Part shown: positions 17,283 through 26,274 of the stretch, one piece after another
Numbering within the stretch: position 1 is the stretch's first letter
How the letters are laid out: the number at the start of each line of letters is the position of its first letter
Made by a program: the position numbers and the translations under genes
Origin: Vibrio rhodolitus
GTDB taxonomy: Bacteria > Pseudomonadota > Gammaproteobacteria > Enterobacterales > Vibrionaceae
Direction of reading: 5' to 3'
Assembly: GCF_003350325.1 (NCBI RefSeq)
Contig: NZ_QLYZ01000001.1
Span: forward strand, 186,001 to 250,000
Length of the DNA stretch: 64,000 nt
Notes under the pieces: generated by a model
The model's database searches: none
The model's input: the letters and a program-made list of their open reading frames with translations, nothing else
What the model was told of the DNA's origin: nothing

Positions 17283-18293
17283 ATGAAGTTTGCGACGTTA
17301 AAAAATCAAACCCGAGATGGTCAGCTTGTAGTGGTTAACCGTGCGATGACGCGTTGTGTCGCTGCGCCTAATATTGCCAACACGATGCAGCATGTTTTGG
17401 ATAATTGGGCGCACTGCGCTCCCTTGTTGGAAGCGATCTATCAAGATTTAAACCAAGGCGTGATTGAGGGGATGGCGTTTGAACCGAGCCACTGTGAATC
17501 ACCGCTTCGAAGAGCATTCCATTGGGCGGATGGCAGTGCCTATGTGAATCATGTTGAGTTGGTACGCAGGGCGCGAGGTGCAGAAGTGCCAGAGAGCTTT
17601 TGGACTGATCCACTCATGTATCAAGGTGGTTCAGATACCTTTATCGGACCGACAGATGACATCGAGTGTTTGAGTGAAGAGTGGGGCATTGATTTTGAAG
17701 CTGAGGTAGCGGTGATCACCGATGATGTGCAGATGGGCTGCTCTCCAGATCAAGCTGCGCAGTGCGTGCGCTTAGTGATGTTAGTCAATGATGTGTCGCT
17801 ACGAAATTTAATTCCGGCAGAGCTCGCCAAAGGATTTGGCTTTTATCAATCTAAGCCATCTTCGGCATTTTCACCGGTTGCGATTACCCCTGATGAATTG
17901 GGCGATGCCTGGCGCGATTGCAAAGTTCATTTACCGCTGATTAGCCATTACAACCAAACTCCCTTTGGCTTTCCTAACGCGGGTCAAGATATGACATTTA
18001 GCTTTGCCGAGCTTATCCAACATGCCGCGAAGACTCGGTCATTGTCAGCAGGGACTATAATTGGGTCAGGTACGGTATCAAATAAACAAGGCACCGATTT
18101 TGGTACCGCTATTGCTGAAGGTGGCGTTGGCTATTCGTGTATTGCGGAAATACGCATGATAGAGATCATCCGAGATGGCAAGCCAAGCACCTCGTTTATG
18201 CGCTTTGGTGACACGATCAAAATTGAAATGCTTGATGAGCAGGGCAATAGCTTATTTGGTGCCATACAACAGAAAGTGGTGGAGAAACGATGA
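17283..18293 (+). CDS. Fumarylacetoacetate hydrolase
   Basis: 336 residues with an N-terminal small domain (about 1-85) and the FAH catalytic fold after it. Recognisable parts are FIGPTDDIECLSEEWGIDF followed by EAEVAVI (metal-binding Glu residues), MLVNDVSLRNLIP, FGFYQSKPSSAFSP and GSGTVSNKQGTDFG. It splits fumarylacetoacetate to fumarate and acetoacetate, the last step of tyrosine breakdown. It overlaps maiA by 4 bp (ATGA). The common bacterial symbols are fahA or hmgB; I leave the symbol open because usage differs. Confidence 0.92.
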   Translation: MKFATLKNQTRDGQLVVVNRAMTRCVAAPNIANTMQHVLDNWAHCAPLLEAIYQDLNQGVIEGMAFEPSHCESPLRRAFHWADGSAYVNHVELVRRARGAEVPESFWTDPLMYQGGSDTFIGPTDDIECLSEEWGIDFEAEVAVITDDVQMGCSPDQAAQCVRLVMLVNDVSLRNLIPAELAKGFGFYQSKPSSAFSPVAITPDELGDAWRDCKVHLPLISHYNQTPFGFPNAGQDMTFSFAELIQHAAKTRSLSAGTIIGSGTVSNKQGTDFGTAIAEGGVGYSCIAEIRMIEIIRDGKPSTSFMRFGDTIKIEMLDEQGNSLFGAIQQKVVEKR

Positions 18294-18952
18294 GACTATA
18301 TGGATATTGGCGTTCGTCAGCAGCTTACCGAGTAAGAATTGCACTCAACTTAAAACAGATTCGTTATGACTACTTCGCGGTCGATCTATTGAAAGATGGC
18401 GGTCAGCAACACACTGAAGAGTTTCACCGTATCAATGCTAATGAGCTCGTTCCTGTCTTGCTCGATGGCTCAAATCGCATTAGTCAGTCTTTGACTATTA
18501 TTGACTACTTAGATGACCATTATCCAGAGCCACTGTTAACGCCACTTAGTGGCGAGCGGCGCTATAAAATCAAAGAACTCGCGCAAGATATCGCAATTGA
18601 TATTCATCCATTAAACAACTTGCGTGTGCAGCAGTACTTAATCAATCAATACGATTTTGATAAAGAAGATGAAATTAATTGGCTGCGACACTGGATCACC
18701 GTTGGTTTTGCGGCTTTAGATGACAAGTTACGTGATACGTCTGGGGCTTATGCGGTGGGTTCTGAGGTCTCGCTGGTGGATGTTTGTCTCGTGCCACAGG
18801 TCTATAATGCATTGCGCTTTGATGTTGATATTAGCCAATATCCAACAATCGAAAGGCTCTATTTTTCGCTCAACGAGCATCCGGCGTTTAATCTTGCTGC
18901 TCCGGAGCATCAACCTGACTCGCCACAAAACAAAAACCACCTAGTTGAGTAG
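18290..18952 (+). CDS. maiA: Maleylacetoacetate isomerase (zeta-class GST)
   Basis: 220 residues. The zeta-class glutathione-site motif SSAAYRVRIALNLK is at residues 9-22 (consensus SSxSxRVRIAL), the thioredoxin fold covers 1-80 with NELVPVLLDG and ISQSLTIIDYLD, and the all-helical domain follows with VGSEVSLVDVCLVPQVYNA. It isomerises maleylacetoacetate to fumarylacetoacetate using glutathione. Last gene of the operon; its stop codon lies inside the terminator stem. Confidence 0.94.
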   Translation: MRLYGYWRSSAAYRVRIALNLKQIRYDYFAVDLLKDGGQQHTEEFHRINANELVPVLLDGSNRISQSLTIIDYLDDHYPEPLLTPLSGERRYKIKELAQDIAIDIHPLNNLRVQQYLINQYDFDKEDEINWLRHWITVGFAALDDKLRDTSGAYAVGSEVSLVDVCLVPQVYNALRFDVDISQYPTIERLYFSLNEHPAFNLAAPEHQPDSPQNKNHLVE

Positions 18953-18957
18953 GTGGT
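18936..18957. terminator. Bidirectional terminator overlapping the maiA stop codon
   Basis: An 8-bp perfect stem (18936-18943 with 18950-18957), 6-base loop. The minus-strand read has the better T tract (TTTTTGTTTTG), ending the 19013-19198 gene; on the plus strand it closes the tyrosine operon, and the maiA TAG is the first three bases of the right arm. Confidence 0.8.
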
Positions 18958-19012
18958 TTAGTTATCGTCCTTGGTATATTGGTGATGCTGACTAAATGCA
19001 GACGAGAATCTT

Positions 19013-19198
19013 TTAGCGCATTGCTTGAGATTGACGTTCTCTTTGTTGTAGTTCACCAATATTAAATTCACGTACATCCATTACTGCGAAGTCATAGCAC
19101 TCTTTACAGGAGTGGTGACACAAACCATCAACATATTCATGTTTGGTTAGTAAGCTTGGTTTTTTACACCAGTCGCAAATGCCTTCAATCGTGTACAT
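19013..19198 (-). CDS. Zinc-ribbon-like miniprotein, 61 aa
   Basis: A small protein with the pattern C8-x2-C11 (GICDWCKKP) and a second group C27...C31-x2-C34 (LCHHSCKECYDF), which can hold one zinc ion. Supporting its reality are AGGAG 6 bases before the ATG and a terminator shortly after the stop. The C-terminal 20 residues are charged and likely helical or disordered. I do not recognise the family. A nucleic-acid or protein-binding zinc knuckle is a reasonable guess only. Confidence 0.75.
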   Translation of the reverse strand: MYTIEGICDWCKKPSLLTKHEYVDGLCHHSCKECYDFAVMDVREFNIGELQQRERQSQAMR

Positions 19199-19374
19199 GT
19201 AACGCTCCTACCGTTATCACCAAGAGTTATTCTATGGGTGCATTATGACACATATAGTTATTAGACGTTAACTATTTGTTACTTGAAGCGAGAGGGTTAT
19301 CGATTGCGCAGGTAAGTGTTTGTCTGCTTTGTCGCCGATGTCATTAGGGGTTGAGATTAAATTGCAACAAAATG

Positions 19375-20406
19375 TTAACCTTGTTTTTTGTATGCAAGAA
19401 TAACTTTCAGTGCGTGATTGAGTCGCTTCATTTCATCGTCACTTCCCTTAAGATCAGGATGATAGATCTTACATAATTGCTTGTAGCGATGTTTCACCTT
19501 AGCGACGTCAGGTATATGTTGGCTTTCAAAGCCAAACATCGAGCAAGCCAGCGCTAGTGAAGAGGGGGCACTGACTTGTGGTTGTAGTGGCTGTTTGTTT
19601 TCGGCTTGCTGCTTCTTAAACTCGCTATACAGCAGTTCGAGTTGCTGTTTTTGCTTTTGCATTGCTTGGCTTTGCTGCGCAAGTTGAGATTTAAGCTTTC
19701 TATTTTCTTCCAAACGATGGTCGATTTGCGTTGTAGCAGCATTGTTGACCGACACTTGCTGCTTCTTACTGCGATAGCCAAACCACATTGCCGAGCTTAA
19801 GCTTAATGTCACAAGCCCCACTAATCCAAATAGCGTCGAGGTGCTCAAAGAGACCGCATTGTTTGCTGCTGAATCTGCACTTTGCTGATTAAGCTTTTCA
19901 AACTGAGCGAGCTGCTTAGCTCTTTGTTGGTTAAATTCTTTTTCTAGCAGCTTGGTGTAGGCTTGTTCGGCATCTGGGTTGGTTGCAGAGGCAATTTGAT
20001 ACCAGAGTTTGGCTTGGGATTGTGTATCGACAAGCTGAGCACGCTTTTCATAGAGCTGTCCCAGTTCAAACTGCGCTTTGTCATCACCCGAGATCGCCAA
20101 CTTAGTTAACCAATATATGGCGTTATCTAAATTGGGTTCAATAAGTCCACCAATAAGATATTGCTCAATCAGATCATACTGGGCAAGCTTGTAGTGATTC
20201 AGTGCGGATTGTTCTAGCCAGTAGAAGGCTTCTTGTTCAGATTGCTTGACGCCATCACCTGAAAGATAGGCTTGCGAAACTTGGTATTGAGCGCGAGGAT
20301 TATTGAGCTCCGCTTGGCTGAGTAAGTCAGAAAATGACGAGTGAGAATTCTGTGCAAAGGCGAATGACGAAACAACCATCAACAAGGTAGAGAGTAATTT
20401 GATCAT
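19375..20406 (-). CDS. Membrane-anchored Sel1-repeat / J-domain protein
   Basis: 343 residues from the ATG at 20406: signal-like segment (1-18, LLSTLLMVVSSFAFAQ), Sel1/TPR-like helical repeats (about 25-160, e.g. AQYQVSQAYLSGDGVKQS and AQFELGQLYEKR), a transmembrane helix (about 188-210), a Gln/Lys-rich coiled coil (about 228-272), and a C-terminal J domain (about 285-343) with the DnaK-activating HPD at 316-318 (IYHPDLKG). The layout predicts a periplasmic repeat domain joined to a cytoplasmic J domain, like a DjlA-type membrane co-chaperone in orientation. An alternative TTG at 20439 is less likely. Probably recruits DnaK to a membrane site; its client is unknown. Confidence 0.82.
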   Translation of the reverse strand: MIKLLSTLLMVVSSFAFAQNSHSSFSDLLSQAELNNPRAQYQVSQAYLSGDGVKQSEQEAFYWLEQSALNHYKLAQYDLIEQYLIGGLIEPNLDNAIYWLTKLAISGDDKAQFELGQLYEKRAQLVDTQSQAKLWYQIASATNPDAEQAYTKLLEKEFNQQRAKQLAQFEKLNQQSADSAANNAVSLSTSTLFGLVGLVTLSLSSAMWFGYRSKKQQVSVNNAATTQIDHRLEENRKLKSQLAQQSQAMQKQKQQLELLYSEFKKQQAENKQPLQPQVSAPSSLALACSMFGFESQHIPDVAKVKHRYKQLCKIYHPDLKGSDDEMKRLNHALKVILAYKKQG

Positions 20407-20440
20407 AACTCGCGGAATCCTATCCAAAAGAGGAGACAAG

Positions 20441-20474
20441 TATACCCAAGTAACAGCAAGATTACTTGGGTATA
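20441..20474 (-). terminator. 13-bp perfect hairpin between the OmpA-like and Sel1/J genes
   Basis: Arms 20441-20453 and 20462-20474 are perfectly complementary with an 8-base loop. It lies 13 bp after the OmpA-like stop on the minus strand and before the J-domain gene; there is no T tract, so partial termination or mRNA end protection is as likely as full termination. Confidence 0.6.
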
Positions 20475-20487
20475 TTGAACAGGATGA

Positions 20488-21156
20488 TTATTTCAGAGGC
20501 AGGATCTGAATCTCAACGCGGCGGTTACACGCACGTCCAGCAGTTGTGTCATTTGAACACAGTGGGAAGCGCTCACCGTAGCCACGAGAAATTGCACGTC
20601 CTGCTGCTACGCCTTGTTGAACAAGGTAGCTACGAACCGCTTCTGCACGGCGCTCTGACAGCGTTTGGTTCATCGATTCGTTACCCGTGCTATCAGTGTG
20701 ACCTTCGATCACTAAGCTAGTATCTGGGTATTCAACTAAGATACGTGCCACGCCGCTTAGAGTACGGTGAATCGTAGGGTCTAGTTGGTATGAGCTTGAT
20801 TGGAAACCAATGCCATTTTCTAGGCGAAGTAGCAGTTGGTTTTCGCCCACACGTTCAACTTGTACACCAGAATCTAACAGTTGCTTACGCAGAGCAGCTT
20901 CTTGTTGGTCAAAGTAGTAACCTGCACCACCACCGATGGCTGCGCCGCCTGCTGCGCCAATAAGAGCATTCTTACGACGCTCTTTTGCGTTGTCACCCGT
21001 TGCTAGACCAACCGCAACACCCGCGATAGCGCCGATTAGCGCACCTTTAGTTGCAGAGTTAGTTTCAGATTCGCCAGTAGTCGCGTTTTGACGTTGAGTT
21101 GCCTGACAGCCAGTTAGAGCCACTGTTAGTGCAAGTGCTAGAGTAAGTTTTTTCAC
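20488..21156 (-). CDS. OmpA-family lipoprotein with glycine-zipper domain
   Basis: 222 residues. A lipobox LTGC places the acylated cysteine at 17. A glycine-zipper region (about 38-85: GALIGAIAGVAVGLATG and GAAGGAAIGGGAGYY) is followed by a peptidoglycan-binding OmpA C domain (about 105-222) with the signature IEGHTDSTGNESMNQTLSERR (ligands D and R for diaminopimelate). The layout matches YiaD/Pal-like proteins that bridge the outer membrane and cell wall. Transcribed upstream of the Sel1/J gene with a hairpin between, so possibly a two-gene unit with uneven expression. Confidence 0.9.
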   Translation of the reverse strand: MKKLTLALALTVALTGCQATQRQNATTGESETNSATKGALIGAIAGVAVGLATGDNAKERRKNALIGAAGGAAIGGGAGYYFDQQEAALRKQLLDSGVQVERVGENQLLLRLENGIGFQSSSYQLDPTIHRTLSGVARILVEYPDTSLVIEGHTDSTGNESMNQTLSERRAEAVRSYLVQQGVAAGRAISRGYGERFPLCSNDTTAGRACNRRVEIQILPLK

Positions 21157-21430
21157 AGAAAATCTCTCCGTGTGAAAGTGTTACATGTTCCCAAGTAATT
21201 TAGCGTTTCTTTTCGAGCGTAATGCTCAGCACAAGAAAGGTTAAAAGCTTGTTTATACATATGGAAAATTGATGGGTGCCAATAAACCCCATGGCGTGCT
21301 TTATGTCAAACAGCTATCACTATATTTGACGTAAGATTAACAAGTGCTGAATGAAGTGTTCATTTAGAAATCAAAAATCTACAATTAGCAGACAAAATTT
21401 GCCTGCCAACTGAAAGCGGTAGAGGGTAAC

Positions 21431-22114
21431 TTAACGCAGGAGTTTTGGCGCTTGCGCACCGTCGATTGGACGGCTAACAGACAGAGTTCGACCTTTTTTA
21501 AGTCCGACTTCGTAGTCGTCGGTCAGGTTTTTCATCGCTTCGCGCAATTGCTGTTTGAAGGTTTCACGATCGATGTTCTTAAACTCTTTATCGATGTAAT
21601 CTTCAATTTTGTTAGCTGATTCTTCATCTGGTGAGATAACAGGCAGCTTTTCAAGCGCGCCTTCCACCCAACCGGAAACAAATGAGTTAACGCGGCGGTT
21701 TACTTCCATCGAAGAAGTACCACTGCCGGCAAAGCTGTTGCGGAATTTCCCAGTATGTTCATTGAGTTCGCGATAGACGATATCAAACGCAAACGCGGCA
21801 AAGATGGCGCGATCTGCCTCGCCAATAAACTCGACACGCTTTAAGCCTTTGTGATTAAGCAGCACAGCTTCTACACCAAAGCGGGTGTTAATACCGCGAA
21901 TAACGCGCAGTAAGGTTGAGCTAATGTTCGTTGGCAGAAGGTGAGTCGATTGGGTTTTGCCCATCTTGATAAACTCAATATCATCCTTATCCAAGCCATA
22001 CTTGAGCATAAGGCGGTGCGCCATTTTAATCGCATTCGCAGCTTCGTTTACGTTGGCTGAGTTACCAAGTTCTAGACACTTAGCAATCTTTTTAAGGGCT
22101 TTTTGTTTATCCAT
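21431..22114 (-). CDS. DUF2786-family protein, 227 aa
   Basis: The N-terminal 45 residues (ALKKIAKCLELGNSANVNEA followed by MAHRLMLKYGLD) match the DUF2786 pattern of a short helical domain often found in phage and mobile-element proteins. The middle has SVEF-like strand segments (GLKRVEFIGEADRAIFAA) and the C-terminus is basic with a KKGR motif. No enzyme motif is evident. I start at the ATG at 22114; an upstream in-frame TTG at 22126 exists, and neither has a strong ribosome-binding site. Downstream, an imperfect hairpin around 21388-21408 may terminate it. Function unknown. Confidence 0.78.
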   Translation of the reverse strand: MDKQKALKKIAKCLELGNSANVNEAANAIKMAHRLMLKYGLDKDDIEFIKMGKTQSTHLLPTNISSTLLRVIRGINTRFGVEAVLLNHKGLKRVEFIGEADRAIFAAFAFDIVYRELNEHTGKFRNSFAGSGTSSMEVNRRVNSFVSGWVEGALEKLPVISPDEESANKIEDYIDKEFKNIDRETFKQQLREAMKNLTDDYEVGLKKGRTLSVSRPIDGAQAPKLLR

Positions 22115-22257
22115 TGACAGCGACAAAACTCATTAAAAATAACAAAGTCGGCTATTTTACCGTGTTCTTGCCGTCAGTCGCAACCTTAGTGCCGATCAAT
22201 TAATGGATTAATGATTATTTTGTGGATAGCTAAAGAGGTAGGAAGCAAAGAATTGAA

Positions 22258-22279
22258 AAGCCCCAAAAAATAGGGGCTT
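22258..22279 (-). terminator. Terminator of the CheX-like gene
   Basis: A 7-bp GC-rich stem (22258-22264 with 22273-22279), loop AAAAAATA, followed on the minus strand by TTTTC. Sits 19 bp after the stop at 22299. Confidence 0.82.
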
Positions 22280-22298
22280 AGGAAAAGAACTAGTTGGG

Positions 22299-22979
22299 TT
22301 ACAGACCAAGTTCACTCAGAAGATCGTCGGCATCAGAGTGGCTACTTGCTTTAGATTTCTCTTCTTTTTCGCGCATTTGTTGCTGCGCTTTTTCTAGAAT
22401 TTCATCAGGATTCTCATCGTCCATTTCAAAGTCTTCTAGCTGAATAAACTCGGTTTTATCCATCGCCAGTTCAAGGTAGAAGATATTGTGGTTTTCGGTT
22501 GAGAAAGTAACGCGACGCGCCTGTGGGCGATCTAAGTTGGTATCGACTGACAAAATCACTTGTTTGTTCAGTGATAGCATCTTCGGCTGGTTCTGGGTGA
22601 TATGCGTTTGCAATTCTTTGCGGATCTTATTGGTGAAATCGCCAACTAATTGATTCATCAGTTCACCAAGTACATCACCCACTTCGTCAGAAGTATGGGC
22701 GATGGCTAACTCTTCTGCTGGGATGCCCATATGCTGCATGTACTTCGTATATAACTCTAAGGCAGCTTTGGCAGTAAAGTTAATGACAACCAAGCCAGAG
22801 AAACCACCATCGAATAGTACAAAGCAACCAAAGTCAGGTTTCAGGCTGGTTTTGTTGATTTTCTGTACCATTGCAGAGTAGGAAACGTTGGAGTCCGTTG
22901 CTGAACTTAGCACCCCAGACACCGACTGACATAGCTTAAGAAGGATGTCTTCTGTAGTAACGATTTTGCTCTTTTTCAT
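22299..22979 (-). CDS. CheX/CheC-like protein (DUF3334) with CheZ-like C-terminal peptide
   Basis: 226 residues. Residues about 45-185 look like the CheC/CheX/FliY fold: the phosphatase signature D-x3-E-x2-N is present as D102, E106 and N109 (DVLGELMNQLVG). An acidic linker (about 178-212) leads to the C-terminal DADDLLSELGL, which closely resembles the CheZ tail (VDDLLDSLGF) that docks on CheY. CheX-type enzymes dephosphorylate phospho-CheY. I infer a stand-alone phosphatase for a CheY-like receiver. The DUF3334 name is from memory. No other chemotaxis gene is nearby, so the partner is encoded elsewhere. Confidence 0.75.
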   Translation of the reverse strand: MKKSKIVTTEDILLKLCQSVSGVLSSATDSNVSYSAMVQKINKTSLKPDFGCFVLFDGGFSGLVVINFTAKAALELYTKYMQHMGIPAEELAIAHTSDEVGDVLGELMNQLVGDFTNKIRKELQTHITQNQPKMLSLNKQVILSVDTNLDRPQARRVTFSTENHNIFYLELAMDKTEFIQLEDFEMDDENPDEILEKAQQQMREKEEKSKASSHSDADDLLSELGL

Positions 22980-23247
22980 TTGCTCGGTTCTAACGCTGCT
23001 GAAGATTTACCCAACCGCAATCTAATTCCCTGATTTTTGGAGCAGCTTTCACAAAAAAGGTCATTGCGGTTAGTTTGAAAGTCCTTTGAATACAAGGCGA
23101 CAAAAGTTGGGCATAAGTATTCGCCATAAATTCTATTTTGGCACTGTAATTCTGTTTTAATCACGCTTTTAAATGTTGTAAAGTGACGAAATTCAAAAGA
23201 ATAACAACCCAAAGCTGATTGGATCAGTGTTGTAGGGGCAGGACGCA

Positions 23248-26200
23248 ATGTTACCAAGACTTCATTCTCATCAAGATATTGACCATGTTGTACTGAGTTT
23301 TTTAGATGAACTGAAAAACGCAGGTTTTCGCGGCGATATCGAAACTCAATACTCAAGCAGGCTTGCTGTCGCGACCGATAACAGCGTGTATCAACAATTA
23401 CCGCAGGCGGTGGTTCATCCGCGTGATACCCACGATGTGTCGTTGATTGGCAAAATCGCAGTTAAACCGGTTTACGAACGGGTAAAATTCTCTCCTCGCG
23501 GCGGCGGTACTGGTACTAACGGTCAGTCACTGACTCAAGGCGTAGTGGTGGATTTGTCGCGCCATATGAATAAGGTGCTTGAGGTTAATGAGCAAGAAGG
23601 TTGGGTACGGGTACAAACCGGCGTAGTCAAAGATCAACTTAATGACGCTGTTCGCCCTTACGGGTATTTCTTCTCGCCAGATCTCTCTACCAGCAACCGT
23701 GCTACTTTGGGCGGTATGATAAATACTGACGCATCTGGGCAAGGTTCACTGAAATACGGTAAAACTTCTGATCACGTTTTGTCTCTGCAAGCGGTATTTG
23801 CCGATGGCTCGATTTTGGAAAGTGACTTGTCTCATGGCATACCGGATGAAGGCAGTTATGCCGCGACAGCGCTTAAGGTGACTGAGCAAGTTTGCCGCGA
23901 TAAGCGTCAGCAAATCTGTGATAAGTTCCCGCCACTTAACCGCTTTTTGACGGGCTACGATCTAAAAAATGCCATTAATGAACAAGATGATAGTTTCAAT
24001 TTCACCCGCGTACTCTGCGGCGCGGAAGGGTCACTGGCGTTTATCACTGAAGCGAAGCTCAATCTGACCAAAATCCCGCAAGCGCGTACGCTAGTGAACA
24101 TCAAATACAACAGCTTTGATGCCGCTCTGCGTAATGCACCATTAATGGTTGAGGCTAACGCGCTATCGGTTGAAACAGTTGACTCAAAGGTCCTAAACCT
24201 TGCCAAAGAGGACATTGTTTGGCACACGGTCAGTGATTTGTTAACTGATGTTCCGGGCAAAGAAATGCTTGGTATCAATATGGTCGAATTTGCTGGACAA
24301 GATATCCAAGAAGTTGAGCAGCAAGTATCGCTGTTAACTGCCCGTTTGGAGCAAATGCTTGAAGCAGAAGAGGCTGGCATTATCGGCTATCAAGTCTGCA
24401 GCGATGTTGCCAGCATCGGCAAGATCTACAACATGCGTAAAAAAGCGGTGGGTTTATTAGGCGCGGCAAAAGGTCGAGCGAAACCAGTGGCGTTTGCGGA
24501 AGATACTTGTGTGCCACCGGAGAATTTGGCTGACTTTATCGTTGAGTTTCGCGAGCTGTTAGACGCCAAGCAACTGCAATACGGGATGTTTGGTCATGTT
24601 GATGCTGGGGTACTGCATGTGAGACCGGCACTTGATCTGTGCGATCCGCAGCAAGAGCGCATGATGCATGAGATCTCTGATGAAGTCGTCAAGCTGGTGG
24701 CAAAATATGGAGGTCTGATGTGGGGCGAACACGGTAAAGGCTTCCGCTCTGAGTATGGACCTGAGTTCTTTGGTGAAGAGTTGTTTACCGAGCTTCGCCG
24801 CGTGAAGTCTGCCTTTGACCCACACAACAAAATGAACCCGGGCAAGATTTGTACACCATTAGAAAGTGGCGATGAGTTGGTTAAAGTCACCGACACCAAG
24901 CGCGGTTTCTACGATCGTCAAATCAATGTTGAGGTGCGCGATAGCTTTAAGCAAGCGATGGAGTGTAACGGCAACGGTTTGTGTTTTAACTATGACACGG
25001 CTTCACCAATGTGCCCGTCGATGAAGGTGACAGCCGATCGCCGTCACTCACCTAAAGGACGAGCGGGGCTGGTGCGTGAGTGGTTGCGCCAACTAACAGA
25101 GCAAGGCATTGATATTCTCGATTTAGAGCAACAAGCACTTAAAACGGCGTCGGTAAAAACCATGCTTGATCGTGTGCGCAATAGCTTTAATAAACGCCAT
25201 CACTACGATTTTTCGCACGAAGTTTATGAAGCGATGAACGGCTGTTTGGCGTGTAAAGCTTGTGCAAGCCAGTGTCCGATTAAAGTGGACGTGCCAAGTT
25301 TTCGATCGCGATTTTTAAATATCTATTACAGCCGTTATCAACGTCCGGCAAAAGATTACTTGGTGGCAAACATTGAAACCATGCTGCCAATGATGGCAAA
25401 AGCGCCAACGTTAGTGAATGGGGTCTTAAAGCAAAAATGGGTACAGAGCCTGACGGCATCAACCGTTGGTTATGTTGACGCACCTTTGCTTTCGGTGCCT
25501 ACGTTAGCCAAACGTGTTAAACAGCTTAAGCCATTCGACATGCAAGCATTAGCCGCGATGTCGAAAGAAGAGAAAGCGGATCATGTACTTATCGTCCAAG
25601 ATCCATTTACCTCCTATTATGACGCAGATGTGGTTGATGATTTTGCCAAGTTAATTATCAAACTGGGCAAAACTCCAGTGCTGTTGCCATTTAAGCCAAA
25701 TGGTAAAGCGCAACACATCAAAGGTTTCTTGGCGCAGTTCGCGAAAAGTGCGAAAAACACCGCAATGTTCCTTGAACAAGTTGCCGATCTGTCAATTCCA
25801 ATGGTGGGGGTCGACCCTGCCTTAGTACTGTGCTATCGCGATGAATACAGCGAAATACTGGGTGATAAGCGCGGCGAATTCGATGTTTTAACTGTGCATG
25901 AATGGCTACTGCCAAGACTGAGTGAGTTTGAACAAATCGAAACGCAAGGCGAGCCGTGGCATTTATTAGCGCACTGTACAGAAAAGACCAAATTGCCGAA
26001 TGCAGAGAAAGAGTGGGGCACTATCTTTACTCACTTTGGTGCTAAGCTAAATACGGTTCCGGTTGGCTGTTGTGGTATGGCGGGTACTTTTGGTCATGAA
26101 GTAGATAAACTGGAAATGTCGAAAGATATTTATGGATTAAGTTGGAAACCACGCTTGGAAGAATTGCCTGCTGAGCGCTGCTTAGTTACGGGTTACTCAT

Positions 26201-26274
26201 GCCGTAGTCAGGTTAAACGTTTCGAACACATTAAAACTAAACATCCACTGCAAGCATTGCTAGAGATTATTTAA
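23248..26274 (+). CDS. ydiJ: YdiJ-type FAD/Fe-S D-2-hydroxyacid dehydrogenase
   Basis: 1008 residues. A PCMH-type FAD domain (about 45-280) carries SPRGGGTGTNGQS and GGMINTDASGQGSLKYGK; a C-terminal FAD-oxidase cap (to about 540) carries MFGHVDAGVLHVRP and WGEHGKGFRSEYGPEFFG; ferredoxin-like cysteine sets follow (CNGNGLCFNYDTASPMCPS and CLACKACASQCPIK), then a CCG-type domain with GCCGMAGTFGHE. The E. coli homologue (1018 aa) has been reported to act as a D-2-hydroxyglutarate dehydrogenase. It feeds electrons to the respiratory chain from the cytoplasm. The stop overlaps the next gene's start (TAATG). Confidence 0.9.
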   Translation: MLPRLHSHQDIDHVVLSFLDELKNAGFRGDIETQYSSRLAVATDNSVYQQLPQAVVHPRDTHDVSLIGKIAVKPVYERVKFSPRGGGTGTNGQSLTQGVVVDLSRHMNKVLEVNEQEGWVRVQTGVVKDQLNDAVRPYGYFFSPDLSTSNRATLGGMINTDASGQGSLKYGKTSDHVLSLQAVFADGSILESDLSHGIPDEGSYAATALKVTEQVCRDKRQQICDKFPPLNRFLTGYDLKNAINEQDDSFNFTRVLCGAEGSLAFITEAKLNLTKIPQARTLVNIKYNSFDAALRNAPLMVEANALSVETVDSKVLNLAKEDIVWHTVSDLLTDVPGKEMLGINMVEFAGQDIQEVEQQVSLLTARLEQMLEAEEAGIIGYQVCSDVASIGKIYNMRKKAVGLLGAAKGRAKPVAFAEDTCVPPENLADFIVEFRELLDAKQLQYGMFGHVDAGVLHVRPALDLCDPQQERMMHEISDEVVKLVAKYGGLMWGEHGKGFRSEYGPEFFGEELFTELRRVKSAFDPHNKMNPGKICTPLESGDELVKVTDTKRGFYDRQINVEVRDSFKQAMECNGNGLCFNYDTASPMCPSMKVTADRRHSPKGRAGLVREWLRQLTEQGIDILDLEQQALKTASVKTMLDRVRNSFNKRHHYDFSHEVYEAMNGCLACKACASQCPIKVDVPSFRSRFLNIYYSRYQRPAKDYLVANIETMLPMMAKAPTLVNGVLKQKWVQSLTASTVGYVDAPLLSVPTLAKRVKQLKPFDMQALAAMSKEEKADHVLIVQDPFTSYYDADVVDDFAKLIIKLGKTPVLLPFKPNGKAQHIKGFLAQFAKSAKNTAMFLEQVADLSIPMVGVDPALVLCYRDEYSEILGDKRGEFDVLTVHEWLLPRLSEFEQIETQGEPWHLLAHCTEKTKLPNAEKEWGTIFTHFGAKLNTVPVGCCGMAGTFGHEVDKLEMSKDIYGLSWKPRLEELPAERCLVTGYSCRSQVKRFEHIKTKHPLQALLEII

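Noticed and set aside
22976..23356. 126-codon minus-strand ORF as a full gene
   Set aside because: Its first 36 codons lie inside the strongly supported ydiJ gene on the other strand, and no start with RBS was found. Only the Cys-rich end is kept as a weak finding.
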